Shown: one piece after another, positions 1 to 5,753 of the stretch
Position numbering within the stretch: the first letter of the stretch is position 1
How the letters are laid out: every line of letters begins with the position of its first letter
Assembly: GCA_937873255.1 (NCBI GenBank)
Contig: CALMVM010000300.1
Coordinates: 1-5,753, forward strand
Length of the DNA stretch: 5,753 nucleotides
Direction of reading: 5' to 3'
DNA from: an uncultured Verrucomicrobiota bacterium
Lineage (GTDB): Bacteria > Verrucomicrobiota > Verrucomicrobiia > Chthoniobacterales > SZAS-18
Made by a program: the position numbers and the translations under genes
Notes under the pieces: model-generated
The model's input: only the letters and a program-made list of their open reading frames with translations
Database searches by the model: none
Told to the model about the DNA's origin: nothing

Positions 1-3000
1 GCCCTGTCCATCACGGCTGGCAGCGCGACGCTGGCGTGGGGCACCGTCGCCGGCAAACAATACCGCATGCAGTCCAGCCCGACGCTCGGCACCAGCGCCA
101 TCTGGACCAACGTCAGCCTGCCCCTCGCCGGCACGGGCGGCAACGTCTCGGCGTCCTTTGGCGTCGGCACCGGCGGCTCGCAATACTATCGCGTGACCGT
201 CGCCGACCTCGACAGCGACGGCGACGGCATCACCGATTGGGAGGAAATCCAACTCGGCTTCGATCCTTACCGCGCCGACACGTTCAACTCCGGGCTCGGC
301 GACCGCCAGTCGATCCTCATCGCGCTCGCTTCCACCGACACGATCACCGTCGCCGCGTCCCGCCCGGTGGCGACGACCGCCTTCGGCGACGGGGGCGCGC
401 TGACGTTTACCCGCACGGGCAACCTCGACGCCGTCACCGTCGCTTACACCGTCGCTTACACCGTCGGCGGCACCGCGGCGGCCGGCACGGACTACACGCC
501 GCTGACCGGGACGGTGACGTTCCCGGTGGGCGTCAATACGGGCACGGTCGGCGTGACTCCGAAGGCAAACGCCTCGTTCGCCACCAAGCGCACCGTCGTC
601 GCCACGCTCGCGGCCGGCGCGGGCTATCAGCTCGCCAGCGACACGACGACGGCCACGGCGACCGTCACGCTGACCAACGGCCCGGCCGCCACCGGCCAGC
701 TCGTGGCGGAATATTGGGATAATTCCTCGAACTGGGGCATCGATTATGTGCTCTTCGACACGCCTTCCAACCGCCGCGCGATCCTCACCACGCTGGAACT
801 GCCCCTCAACACGGGCAACTACAACTACGGCGCGCAGATTCGCGGCTACATCACCGCGCCCGCGACGGGGACCTACACCTTCTGGGTGGCGTGCGACGAC
901 GTGGCGCGCTTCAGCCTTTCCACGGACGACCAGCGGGCCAACCTCGTCCTGCGCGCGAACACCGACAGTTGGACCAATTCGCGCGAGTGGAACAAGTACG
1001 CGTCGCAAAAATCCGTCGGGGTCGCCCTGACCGCCGGCAAGCGGTACGCGTTCGAGGCCAAGATGTACCAGGGCTACGGCGGCGATAACCTCGCGGTCGG
1101 CTGGCTCAAGCCCGGCCAGACGGGCACCGTGCCGAGCGAGGTCATTCCGTCGAGCGTGCTGTCGGCATACGTCACGCCCTACAACCCGCCGGGTTTGACG
1201 ACGCTGTACTTCGGCGCGCTCTCGCCGTTGTCGGGCGCGCCGGCGGGGGCGCAGGGTTTTGCGAGCCTGCGACTCTCCGACGACGGGAGCACGGGAATCC
1301 TCAATATCTCTTCCAGCGGCACGAGCGGCGCGCCGACGAGCCTGGCGTTGCGCGGTCCGGCCGACCCGGGGCAAACGGGGCCGGTCATCGCGGAATTCGC
1401 CGCCGCCGCGCCGCAGTCGGACGGCTCCTACCTGTGGCAGATCACGGACGGGTCGGTTGTCACCGCGATCAAGGCGGGCCGCGTCTATTTCAACGTTGCC
1501 ACCGCCGCTCATCCCGCCGGGGAAATAGCCGGACAACTGTTGCGCGCGACCGCCACGGGAGCCTTCACGCCGCCGGCCGCGCCGCCCGCGTTGCCGACGA
1601 CGCTGCCAACCGCCGCCGACGCCGCGCGGCTGCTCACGCAGGCGACTTACGGCGCGACGAACGCCGACCTCGCCACGATCCAGGCCAACGGCTACGCCGC
1701 CTGGATCGACGCCCAACTCAACGCCCCGCCCACGCTGACGCTCCCCTACATGGACGCGTTCGCCACCAGCGGCCAGGGGATCAGCGCGAACACCTTCCAG
1801 GAGGCGTGGTGGAAAAACGCCGTCGTCGCCCCCGACCAACTCCGCCAGCGCGTGGCTTTCGCGCTGAGCGAGATCCTCGTGGTCTCCGACGTGGACGGCA
1901 ACCTCTCCGGTTCGCCCATGAGCCTCGCGGCGTATTACGACGTGCTCCTGCGCGACGCCTTCGGCAACTACCGCACGCTGATCGAGGACGTGACGCTCAA
2001 CCCCGCGATGGGCGACTACCTCAACATGGTCGGCAACGACCGGGCCAACCCGACCACGGGCCAGGTGCCCAACGAAAACTACGGCCGCGAAATCCAGCAG
2101 CTCTTCACCGTCGGTCTCAAGAAACTCAACCCCGACGGCACGCTGCTGCTCGACGGCAATTCCTCGCCGGTCGCCACCTACGGTCAGGACGAGGTGAAGG
2201 GTTTCAGCTACGTCTTCACCGGCTGGAACTGGGCGCAGAACGGCGGGCAGCAATGGAACTATCTGTCCTCGAACTACCGCCAGCCGATGGAACTCGTCGC
2301 GGTGCATCATGACCCCAGCGCCAAGCATCTGCTCGACGGCCTCGTGCTGCCGGCCGGGCAGACCGGCGCGCAGGATTTGAAGGACGCCCTCGACGTGCTC
2401 GCCAACCACGCCAACGCCGGACCCTTTTTCTGCAAGCAACTGATCCAGAAGCTTGTCACGAGTAACCCGAGCCCGGGTTACGTATACCGCGTCGCGCAGG
2501 TTTTCGCCAACAACGGCCAGGGCGTGCGTGGCGACCTGCGCGCCACGGTGCGCGCGATCCTGATGGATTACGAGGCGCGTTCCTCCACGAACCTCTCCAA
2601 CCCGAACTACGGCAAGGAACGCGAACCCCTCATCCGGCTCGCCAACGTCTATCGCGCCTTCAACGCCCGCGCGTACAACAACCGCTACACCCTCAGCGAG
2701 TACGAGACCTCGCCCAATTATGGGCAAGCCGTGCTCGACGGCCCGAGCGTGTTCAATTTCTTCCCGCCGACGTACACGCTCACGGGCGAGATCGCCACGG
2801 CGGGCCTCGTCTGCCCGGAGTTCGGCATCACCACGGCGACGACCGTGATCCTGTCGTCCAACAACCTGCGCGGACGCGTCGCGCAGAGCGTTTCCAGTGC
2901 GTACCCGACGCAGATCGGCCTGGATCTGAGCGCGTTGCAAGCACTCGCCGCAAATCCCGCGACGCTCGTGGACAGTCTGAATACTCTCCTGCTCAACGGC

Positions 3001-3132
3001 CAGATGAGCAGCGGCCTGCGTGCGCAGACGATCAACGCCGTCACCGCCGTCACCTCGACCAACGCCCTCGGCCGCGCGCAGACCGCCGTGCAAATCCTCT
3101 GCACCTCGCCCGAATTCTGCATCCAGAAATGA
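1..3132 (+). CDS. Multidomain surface protein with C-terminal DUF1800 module (5'-partial)
   Basis: The frame is open from base 1, so the gene begins upstream; the first ATG (base 67) lies inside a domain and is not the start. 1043 codons are visible (residues below count from window codon 1). An Ig-like segment ends in a YYRVTV strand near 62-67. It is followed by an acidic loop, D71-x-D73-x-D75-G-x-x-D79-x-x-E, of the dockerin/thrombospondin-3 calcium type. A Calx-beta repeat spans about 114-224. A PA14 domain spans about 232-390 (GQLVAEYW start, C-D-D at 298-300). A CHRD-like domain spans about 400-515, and DUF1800 about 535-1043. DUF1800 hallmarks are RLLTQATYG (543-551), LRQRVAFALSEI (614-625), NENYGREIQQLF (from 691), HHDP (769-772), GPSVFNFFPP (914-923) and a SPEFCIQK tail. 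PA14, Calx-beta and CHRD modules imply an extracytoplasmic, possibly carbohydrate- or surface-binding protein. The signal peptide would be upstream and cannot be seen. DUF1800 has no established reaction. Domain calls are by eye; DUF1800 is the most certain. Confidence 0.9.
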   Translation, partial: ALSITAGSATLAWGTVAGKQYRMQSSPTLGTSAIWTNVSLPLAGTGGNVSASFGVGTGGSQYYRVTVADLDSDGDGITDWEEIQLGFDPYRADTFNSGLGDRQSILIALASTDTITVAASRPVATTAFGDGGALTFTRTGNLDAVTVAYTVAYTVGGTAAAGTDYTPLTGTVTFPVGVNTGTVGVTPKANASFATKRTVVATLAAGAGYQLASDTTTATATVTLTNGPAATGQLVAEYWDNSSNWGIDYVLFDTPSNRRAILTTLELPLNTGNYNYGAQIRGYITAPATGTYTFWVACDDVARFSLSTDDQRANLVLRANTDSWTNSREWNKYASQKSVGVALTAGKRYAFEAKMYQGYGGDNLAVGWLKPGQTGTVPSEVIPSSVLSAYVTPYNPPGLTTLYFGALSPLSGAPAGAQGFASLRLSDDGSTGILNISSSGTSGAPTSLALRGPADPGQTGPVIAEFAAAAPQSDGSYLWQITDGSVVTAIKAGRVYFNVATAAHPAGEIAGQLLRATATGAFTPPAAPPALPTTLPTAADAARLLTQATYGATNADLATIQANGYAAWIDAQLNAPPTLTLPYMDAFATSGQGISANTFQEAWWKNAVVAPDQLRQRVAFALSEILVVSDVDGNLSGSPMSLAAYYDVLLRDAFGNYRTLIEDVTLNPAMGDYLNMVGNDRANPTTGQVPNENYGREIQQLFTVGLKKLNPDGTLLLDGNSSPVATYGQDEVKGFSYVFTGWNWAQNGGQQWNYLSSNYRQPMELVAVHHDPSAKHLLDGLVLPAGQTGAQDLKDALDVLANHANAGPFFCKQLIQKLVTSNPSPGYVYRVAQVFANNGQGVRGDLRATVRAILMDYEARSSTNLSNPNYGKEREPLIRLANVYRAFNARAYNNRYTLSEYETSPNYGQAVLDGPSVFNFFPPTYTLTGEIATAGLVCPEFGITTATTVILSSNNLRGRVAQSVSSAYPTQIGLDLSALQALAANPATLVDSLNTLLLNGQMSSGLRAQTINAVTAVTSTNALGRAQTAVQILCTSPEFCIQK
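439..462 (+). repeat. Exact 12-bp tandem duplication inside the Calx-beta repeat
   Basis: GTCGCTTACACC occurs twice back to back (439-450 and 451-462), in frame, giving VAYT-VAYT before VGGTAAAGTDYTP. Calx-beta repeats normally have one such strand (V-x-V-x-Y-x-V-x-G-T-A), so one copy appears to be a four-residue insertion. The copies are identical, including synonymous positions, which fits a recent slippage event. It keeps the reading frame. Confidence 0.9.
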
Positions 3133-3166
3133 CCTCTCACCCCGCGCCGCAGGCGCATCGAAACCA

Positions 3167-3277
3167 AGGTAGGGATGGCTCTCCGAGCCGGTCCCTAATT
3201 TTTCCGGAAAGCGTAATGCGCGCACGACTCGTCTCGCCGGAAAATCTAGGGACCGGCTCGGAGAGCCATCCCTACCT
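3167..3277. repeat. REPIN-like element: two GTAG-type REP sequences in inverted orientation
   Basis: Bases 3167-3197 are the exact reverse complement of 3247-3277 (31 bp). After a 2-base mismatch, pairing resumes for 8 bp (3200-3207 with 3237-3244), leaving a 29-base centre. Each arm is itself an imperfect hairpin headed by GTAG. In the left arm, TAGGGA (3170-3175) pairs with TCCCTA (3192-3197) and GGCTC (3177-3181) with GAGCC (3185-3189), with a TCC loop and a 1x2 internal bulge (T/GG). GTAG plus an imperfect hairpin, doubled in inverted orientation over about 110 bp, is the known form of REP doublets (REPINs) mobilised by RAYT transposases; assignment to that class is inference. It fills most of the spacer between the DUF1800 and DUF1501 genes. 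There is no T-tract after the stem, so it is not a classical terminator, but the RNA stem could attenuate read-through or protect a 3' end. I see no clear target-site duplication. Confidence 0.75.
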
Positions 3278-3304
3278 CGGAGACGACGGCCGCGTGCCGC
3301 GTCC

Positions 3305-3323
3305 GGCTCTCCCTTCCCGGTCC
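3305..3323 (+). repeat. Possible decayed REP fragment just upstream of the DUF1501 start
   Basis: GGCTCTCC (3305-3312) followed four bases later by CCGGTCC (3317-3323) matches the core of the left REP arm (3177-3184 and 3188-3194, separated by three bases there). The GTAG head is missing. It ends 18 bases before the ATG at 3342. The match is short and the region is GC-rich, so chance similarity is a real alternative. Confidence 0.3.
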
Positions 3324-3341
3324 ATCTGAAATTCCCCTCCT

Positions 3342-4751
3342 ATGACTGACCCACGAACGTATTCCCGCCGTTCCTTCCTGACGCAGGCGTGCAAGGCCGT
3401 CGGGGCCATCGGCATTTCCTCGACCGTGTGGAACCTGCGCGCCATCGCCGCCGCTGCCAACGACGCCATGCGCATGGGACCGGTGACCAGCGCGGGCGGC
3501 GTCAGCGCGGGCGACTTCAAGGCGCTCGTTTGCCTGTTCCTCTACGGGGGCAACGACGCCAACAATCTCCTCGTTCCCACCGACGCGACGAACTACCCGA
3601 TGTACTCCGCCGCGCGCGGCGGCCTCGCCTTGCCGCAAAGCTCGCTGCTCGGCATCACCCCCGCGACCAGCGACGGCCGCACGTACGGGTTGCACCCGAG
3701 CCTGTCGGAACTGCGCAATTTGTTCGCCAACGGCAAGCTGGCGATCCAGACCAACGTCGGCACGCTCGTCGCGCCCGTCACGCGCTCGACCTACCTCAAC
3801 CGCACCGTCGCGCTGCCGCCGCAGTTATTCTCCCACGCCGACCAGCAGACCCAATGGCAAACGTCCTGGCCCGACAGTCCGCAGGGCAGCGGCTGGGGCG
3901 GGCGCATGGCCGATCTGTTGTCCTCGCTCAACGGCACCGCGCAGGTGTCCATGAACATCTCGCTCAACGGCAGCAACGTTTTCGAGGTCGGCAACACGGT
4001 CGCGCCGTACCAGATCAGTCCGTACGGCGCGCCGGGCCTGAGCGGCTTCAACGGCACGACGGACCCGGGTTATCTCGCGTACAACAGCATCGTCAATCTA
4101 CCTTATACTAATTTGTTCGAGCGCGCGTTCGCGCAGACCACGCGCCGCGCCATCGACAACAGCGCGCTCATTACCTCCGCGCTCGCCAGCGCGACGGCGC
4201 TCTCGACTTCCTTCAATTCCAACAGCTACCTCGCCAGCCAGTTGCAGATGGTCGCACGGATGATCGGCATCCGTTCCAAGCTGGGCATGCGGCGGCAGGT
4301 GTATTTCGTGGCGGCGGGCGGGTTCGACACGCACGGCGACCAGTTGGTGGAGCAATCGCAGCTCATGGCCGACCTGAGCCAATCGCTGAATTCGTTTTAC
4401 AACGCCACGGTCGAACTCGGCGTCGCCAACCAGGTGACGACGTTCACGGCGTCGGACTTCGGCCGCACCTTGCTCACGAACGGGTCAGGATCCGACCACG
4501 GCTGGGGCAGCCATCATCTCGTCATGGGCGGCGACGTGCGGGGCGGCGACATCTACGGCAAGTTCCCGATGCTGACGGTCAACGGCTCGGACGACACCGA
4601 CGACGGCCGCTGGATTCCCACGACGGCGGTCGATCAATACGCCGCGACGCTGGCGAAGTGGTTCGGCGTGGCCGATGGCGACATGGGCACGGTGTTCCCG
4701 AACCTGAGCCGTTTCGCGCAGCCTGGAACCTATCTGGGTTTCATGAATTGA
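3342..4751 (+). CDS. DUF1501 family protein, Tat-exported
   Basis: Complete gene of 469 residues. The N-terminus has a twin-arginine motif, SRRSFLT (8-14), followed by a weakly hydrophobic stretch (about 19-32) and an alanine-rich cleavage region near 34-39, so it is likely exported folded through Tat. This placement supports the ATG at 3342, although no Shine-Dalgarno sequence precedes it (the upstream bases are pyrimidine-rich). Family hallmarks are LFLYGGNDANNLLVP (65-79), a GLHPSLSELRNLFANGKLAI block, FSHADQQTQWQTS (from 163), GGFDTHGD (326-333), SDFGRT (371-376) and SDHGWGSHH (384-392). DUF1501 proteins are generally related to the sulfatase/alkaline-phosphatase fold, and the Asp/His motifs at 329-333 and 385-392 fit metal-binding positions, but no substrate is known. 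The gene follows the DUF1800 gene by 209 bases, its usual genomic partner, and its stop overlaps the next start. Codon use is strongly G/C-ending except for a short A/T-rich patch near 4094-4117. Confidence 0.95.
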   Translation: MTDPRTYSRRSFLTQACKAVGAIGISSTVWNLRAIAAAANDAMRMGPVTSAGGVSAGDFKALVCLFLYGGNDANNLLVPTDATNYPMYSAARGGLALPQSSLLGITPATSDGRTYGLHPSLSELRNLFANGKLAIQTNVGTLVAPVTRSTYLNRTVALPPQLFSHADQQTQWQTSWPDSPQGSGWGGRMADLLSSLNGTAQVSMNISLNGSNVFEVGNTVAPYQISPYGAPGLSGFNGTTDPGYLAYNSIVNLPYTNLFERAFAQTTRRAIDNSALITSALASATALSTSFNSNSYLASQLQMVARMIGIRSKLGMRRQVYFVAAGGFDTHGDQLVEQSQLMADLSQSLNSFYNATVELGVANQVTTFTASDFGRTLLTNGSGSDHGWGSHHLVMGGDVRGGDIYGKFPMLTVNGSDDTDDGRWIPTTAVDQYAATLAKWFGVADGDMGTVFPNLSRFAQPGTYLGFMN

Positions 4752-5404
4752 TGGCGATGTGGGGCGGCCCGCCGACGTCGAAGGAGGTACACCGCCGGCT
4801 GCGCCGGTGGCTAATCATCCCGCTGGTGATCGGGGTGTGGGTTGTGGGGATTGTTTCCCGTGTCATGCAATGTCCGACGCCTGTCAGGCGGGGCGTTTCG
4901 ATTCCCGCGCCCGCCGCGTCAAGCGCGCCGTCATCGACGGCGCGGAGAACACCCATCCCGACCGCCTCACCCGAGATTGTTGCCGCCCCACCGCCCCCGA
5001 CGCCGCGCGTCCTGCCCGCCAGCAACGCCTTCACGACGCTCGATGATTACCGCCAGCGCCGCGCCGCCGCCGTGCATTCGCCCGAACCGATGACGCCCGC
5101 GCCCGCCGGACGCACCCCCGAGACCGAACTCGGCCGCGTGTCGATGCTCGTGCGTGACTACCGCGCGGCTTACGGCGCGAACCCGGTCGGCAACAACCGC
5201 GAGATCGTCCGCACCCTGCTCGGCGACAACCCGCGCGGCACGAAATTCCTCGGTCCCGCGACGGTCAGCCTCAACGAGCGCGGCGAACTGCTCGACGCGT
5301 GGGGGCACCCGTATTTTTTTCACGCGCTCAGTGGCACGGCGATGGAGATCCGTTCGGCCGGGCCAGACGGCAGGGCGTACACCGCCGACGATCTAACAAG
5401 GTAG
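4751..5404 (+). CDS. Single-pass membrane protein with GspG pseudopilin-like C-terminal domain
   Basis: 217 residues from the ATG at 4751, whose A is the last base of the DUF1501 stop (TGATG), suggesting translational coupling; ATG 4757 is also possible. The frame stays open upstream to 4658, but that part lies inside the DUF1501 gene. A basic segment (HRRLRR, 14-19) precedes one membrane helix (about 20-38, WLIIPLVIGVWVVGIV), then a Pro/Ala/Ser-rich linker (about 42-100). The C-terminal domain (about 124-217) has an amphipathic helix start (ETELGRVSMLVRDYRAAYG), LLDAWGHPYFF (180-190; the family form is D-P-W-G-x-P-Y) and a final EIRSAGPDGRAYTADD, like the calcium-loop end of type II secretion major pseudopilins. 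There is no prepilin leader (no G-F-x-x-x-E), so it is probably not a processed pilin but a membrane-anchored relative with the domain in the periplasm. No specific function is assigned. The stop codon TAG (5402-5404) lies in a repeat-like hairpin. Confidence 0.8.
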   Translation: MAMWGGPPTSKEVHRRLRRWLIIPLVIGVWVVGIVSRVMQCPTPVRRGVSIPAPAASSAPSSTARRTPIPTASPEIVAAPPPPTPRVLPASNAFTTLDDYRQRRAAAVHSPEPMTPAPAGRTPETELGRVSMLVRDYRAAYGANPVGNNREIVRTLLGDNPRGTKFLGPATVSLNERGELLDAWGHPYFFHALSGTAMEIRSAGPDGRAYTADDLTR

Positions 5405-5440
5405 GGACGGTCGCATTTGTGGCCTGTCTCGACCGGGCCC
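5398..5440 (+). repeat. Single degenerate GTAG-type REP-like hairpin overlapping a stop codon
   Basis: The ten bases AAGGTAGGGA (5398-5407) also begin the left arm of the 3167-3277 element (3166-3175). The hairpin layout is parallel: GGG (5404-5406) pairs with CCC (5438-5440) and CGGTCG (5408-5413) with CGACCG (5430-5435), with the same 1x2 bulge (A against GG). The loop is longer (16 bases). The TAG of the GTAG head is the stop codon of the upstream gene. An 8-base direct repeat, CGCATTTG (5412-5419 and 5440-5447), flanks it. No T-tract follows, so a terminator role is doubtful. Confidence 0.45.
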
Positions 5441-5462
5441 GCATTTGGTGTACTCTCCGGAA

Positions 5463-5753
5463 ATGCGCACACCGGACCGAGAAAGAAGCCACCGTAAGGT
5501 CATCGCAACCATCGTCCGCGTTTGCCTGCTCGTTGTTGCCGCGACTTCCGTCACGCTGTCCGCCGAGGTCAAGATCGACCCCGCCCTGCCCGCCGATGCG
5601 GCAGGGACGGTCAACGGCCAAGCCATCGCCAAACGCCTCGTTGAAATCTTCCTCAAGAACGACCGCGAGGCGCTCGGCCTCGTCCCGACCAACGAGGACG
5701 ACCGCGCCAAGCTCGCCGGCCTGCCCGCCGCCATCCTCGACGAACTCATCGAC
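5463..5753 (+). CDS. Exported protein, probable SurA/PpiC-like foldase N-terminus (3'-partial)
   Basis: The frame is open from ATG 5463 to the window end (97 codons) and continues beyond. The N-terminus is a Sec signal peptide: a basic start (RERSHRK, 6-12), a hydrophobic core (about 13-32, VIATIVRVCLLVVAATSVTL) and likely cleavage after S-x-x-LSA near 34. The mature part has VNGQAIAKRLVEIFL and, near the edge, AAILDELID. A 'VNG-x-x-I' strand followed by helices ending in 'LDELI' is the usual opening of periplasmic SurA/PpiC-type peptidyl-prolyl isomerases, so I favour that family; the parvulin domain itself would be downstream and is not visible. ATG 5463 has only a weak GGA before it; an in-frame GTG at 5448 is a less likely start. 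It lies 58 bases after the preceding stop, so it may be co-transcribed with it. Export is well supported, the family call is tentative. Confidence 0.7.
   Translation, partial: MRTPDRERSHRKVIATIVRVCLLVVAATSVTLSAEVKIDPALPADAAGTVNGQAIAKRLVEIFLKNDREALGLVPTNEDDRAKLAGLPAAILDELID

Noticed and set aside
36..722. Long + strand frame inside the DUF1800 gene
   Set aside because: An arginine/histidine-rich translation typical of an out-of-frame reading of GC-rich coding sequence. The overlapping frame has recognisable domains throughout.
3167..3277. Intrinsic transcription terminator after the DUF1800 gene
   Set aside because: The stem is long and perfect, but neither side is followed by a run of T; the only T-run (3199-3203) is inside the central part. 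Nested GTAG hairpins fit a REP doublet better.
3167..3277. Insertion sequence or MITE with target duplication
   Set aside because: No transposase is present and the bases outside the arms show no convincing direct duplication.
3246..3695. Minus-strand frame across the DUF1501 start
   Set aside because: Low-complexity Ala/Arg/Gly product, runs antisense through the repeat arm and the Tat signal region, and resembles no family I know.
4658..4750. Upstream extension of the GspG-like protein
   Set aside because: These 31 codons lie wholly within the DUF1501 gene and are arginine-rich out-of-frame sequence. The overlap start at 4751 gives a normal membrane anchor.
4865..4876. Lipoprotein box ending in Cys41 of the GspG-like protein
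   Set aside because: The residues before the Cys are V-M-Q, which do not fit L-[ASTVI]-[GAS]-C; a single membrane helix is more likely.
5405..5462. Promoter for the last gene
   Set aside because: No -35/-10 pair with acceptable spacing can be found; TACTCT (5451-5456) matches too poorly, and read-through from the upstream gene is as likely.
5601..5614. Third copy of the repeat start (AGGGACGGTC) in the last gene
   Set aside because: Only ten bases match, there is no GTAG head or hairpin partner, and the sequence is explained by the in-frame GTVNGQ motif.
1..5753. tRNA, rRNA, CRISPR array or riboswitch
   Set aside because: No cloverleaf, regularly spaced repeats or recognisable aptamer core is seen; nearly all of the window is accounted for by coding sequence and the hairpin repeats.

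Overview
The window looks like part of a high-GC Verrucomicrobia chromosome, most probably an Opitutaceae-like relative. This is an inference from three things: the domain style of the first protein, the DUF1800/DUF1501 gene pair, and strongly G/C-ending codons. No rRNA or marker gene is present to confirm the taxon. All supported genes are on the + strand and there is no gap without a gene longer than about 210 bases.

Layout: (1) 1-3132 is the 3' part of a very large exported multidomain protein. Its start lies upstream of the window. It carries, in order, an Ig-like/'YRV' segment, an acidic calcium-loop motif, a Calx-beta repeat, a PA14 domain, a CHRD-like domain and a complete C-terminal DUF1800 module. 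(2) 3133-3341 is a 209-base spacer dominated by a perfect 31-bp inverted repeat. Each arm is itself a GTAG-headed imperfect hairpin, which is the layout of a REP doublet (REPIN). (3) 3342-4751 is a complete Tat-exported DUF1501 protein. (4) 4751-5404 overlaps its stop codon (TGATG) and encodes a 217-aa single-pass membrane protein with a proline/alanine-rich linker and a GspG-pseudopilin-like C-terminal domain. (5) 5398-5440 is a second, degenerate GTAG hairpin that supplies the stop codon of gene 4. (6) 5463-5753 is the 5' part of a gene for a Sec-exported protein that resembles the N-terminus of SurA/PpiC-type foldases.

Together the genes suggest an envelope or secretion locus. A large surface adhesin-like DUF1800 protein sits beside its usual partner DUF1501, which is folded before Tat export. 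A translationally coupled membrane protein with a pseudopilin-like periplasmic domain follows, and then possibly a periplasmic chaperone. DUF1800 and DUF1501 have no firmly established biochemical function that I can name, so joint action is inferred from gene order only.

The most notable items are the REPIN-like element with two possible relatives nearby, a fresh-looking 12-bp in-frame duplication in the Calx-beta repeat, a CHRD-like domain lacking the family's histidines, and the coupling of DUF1501 to a non-pilin GspG-like protein.
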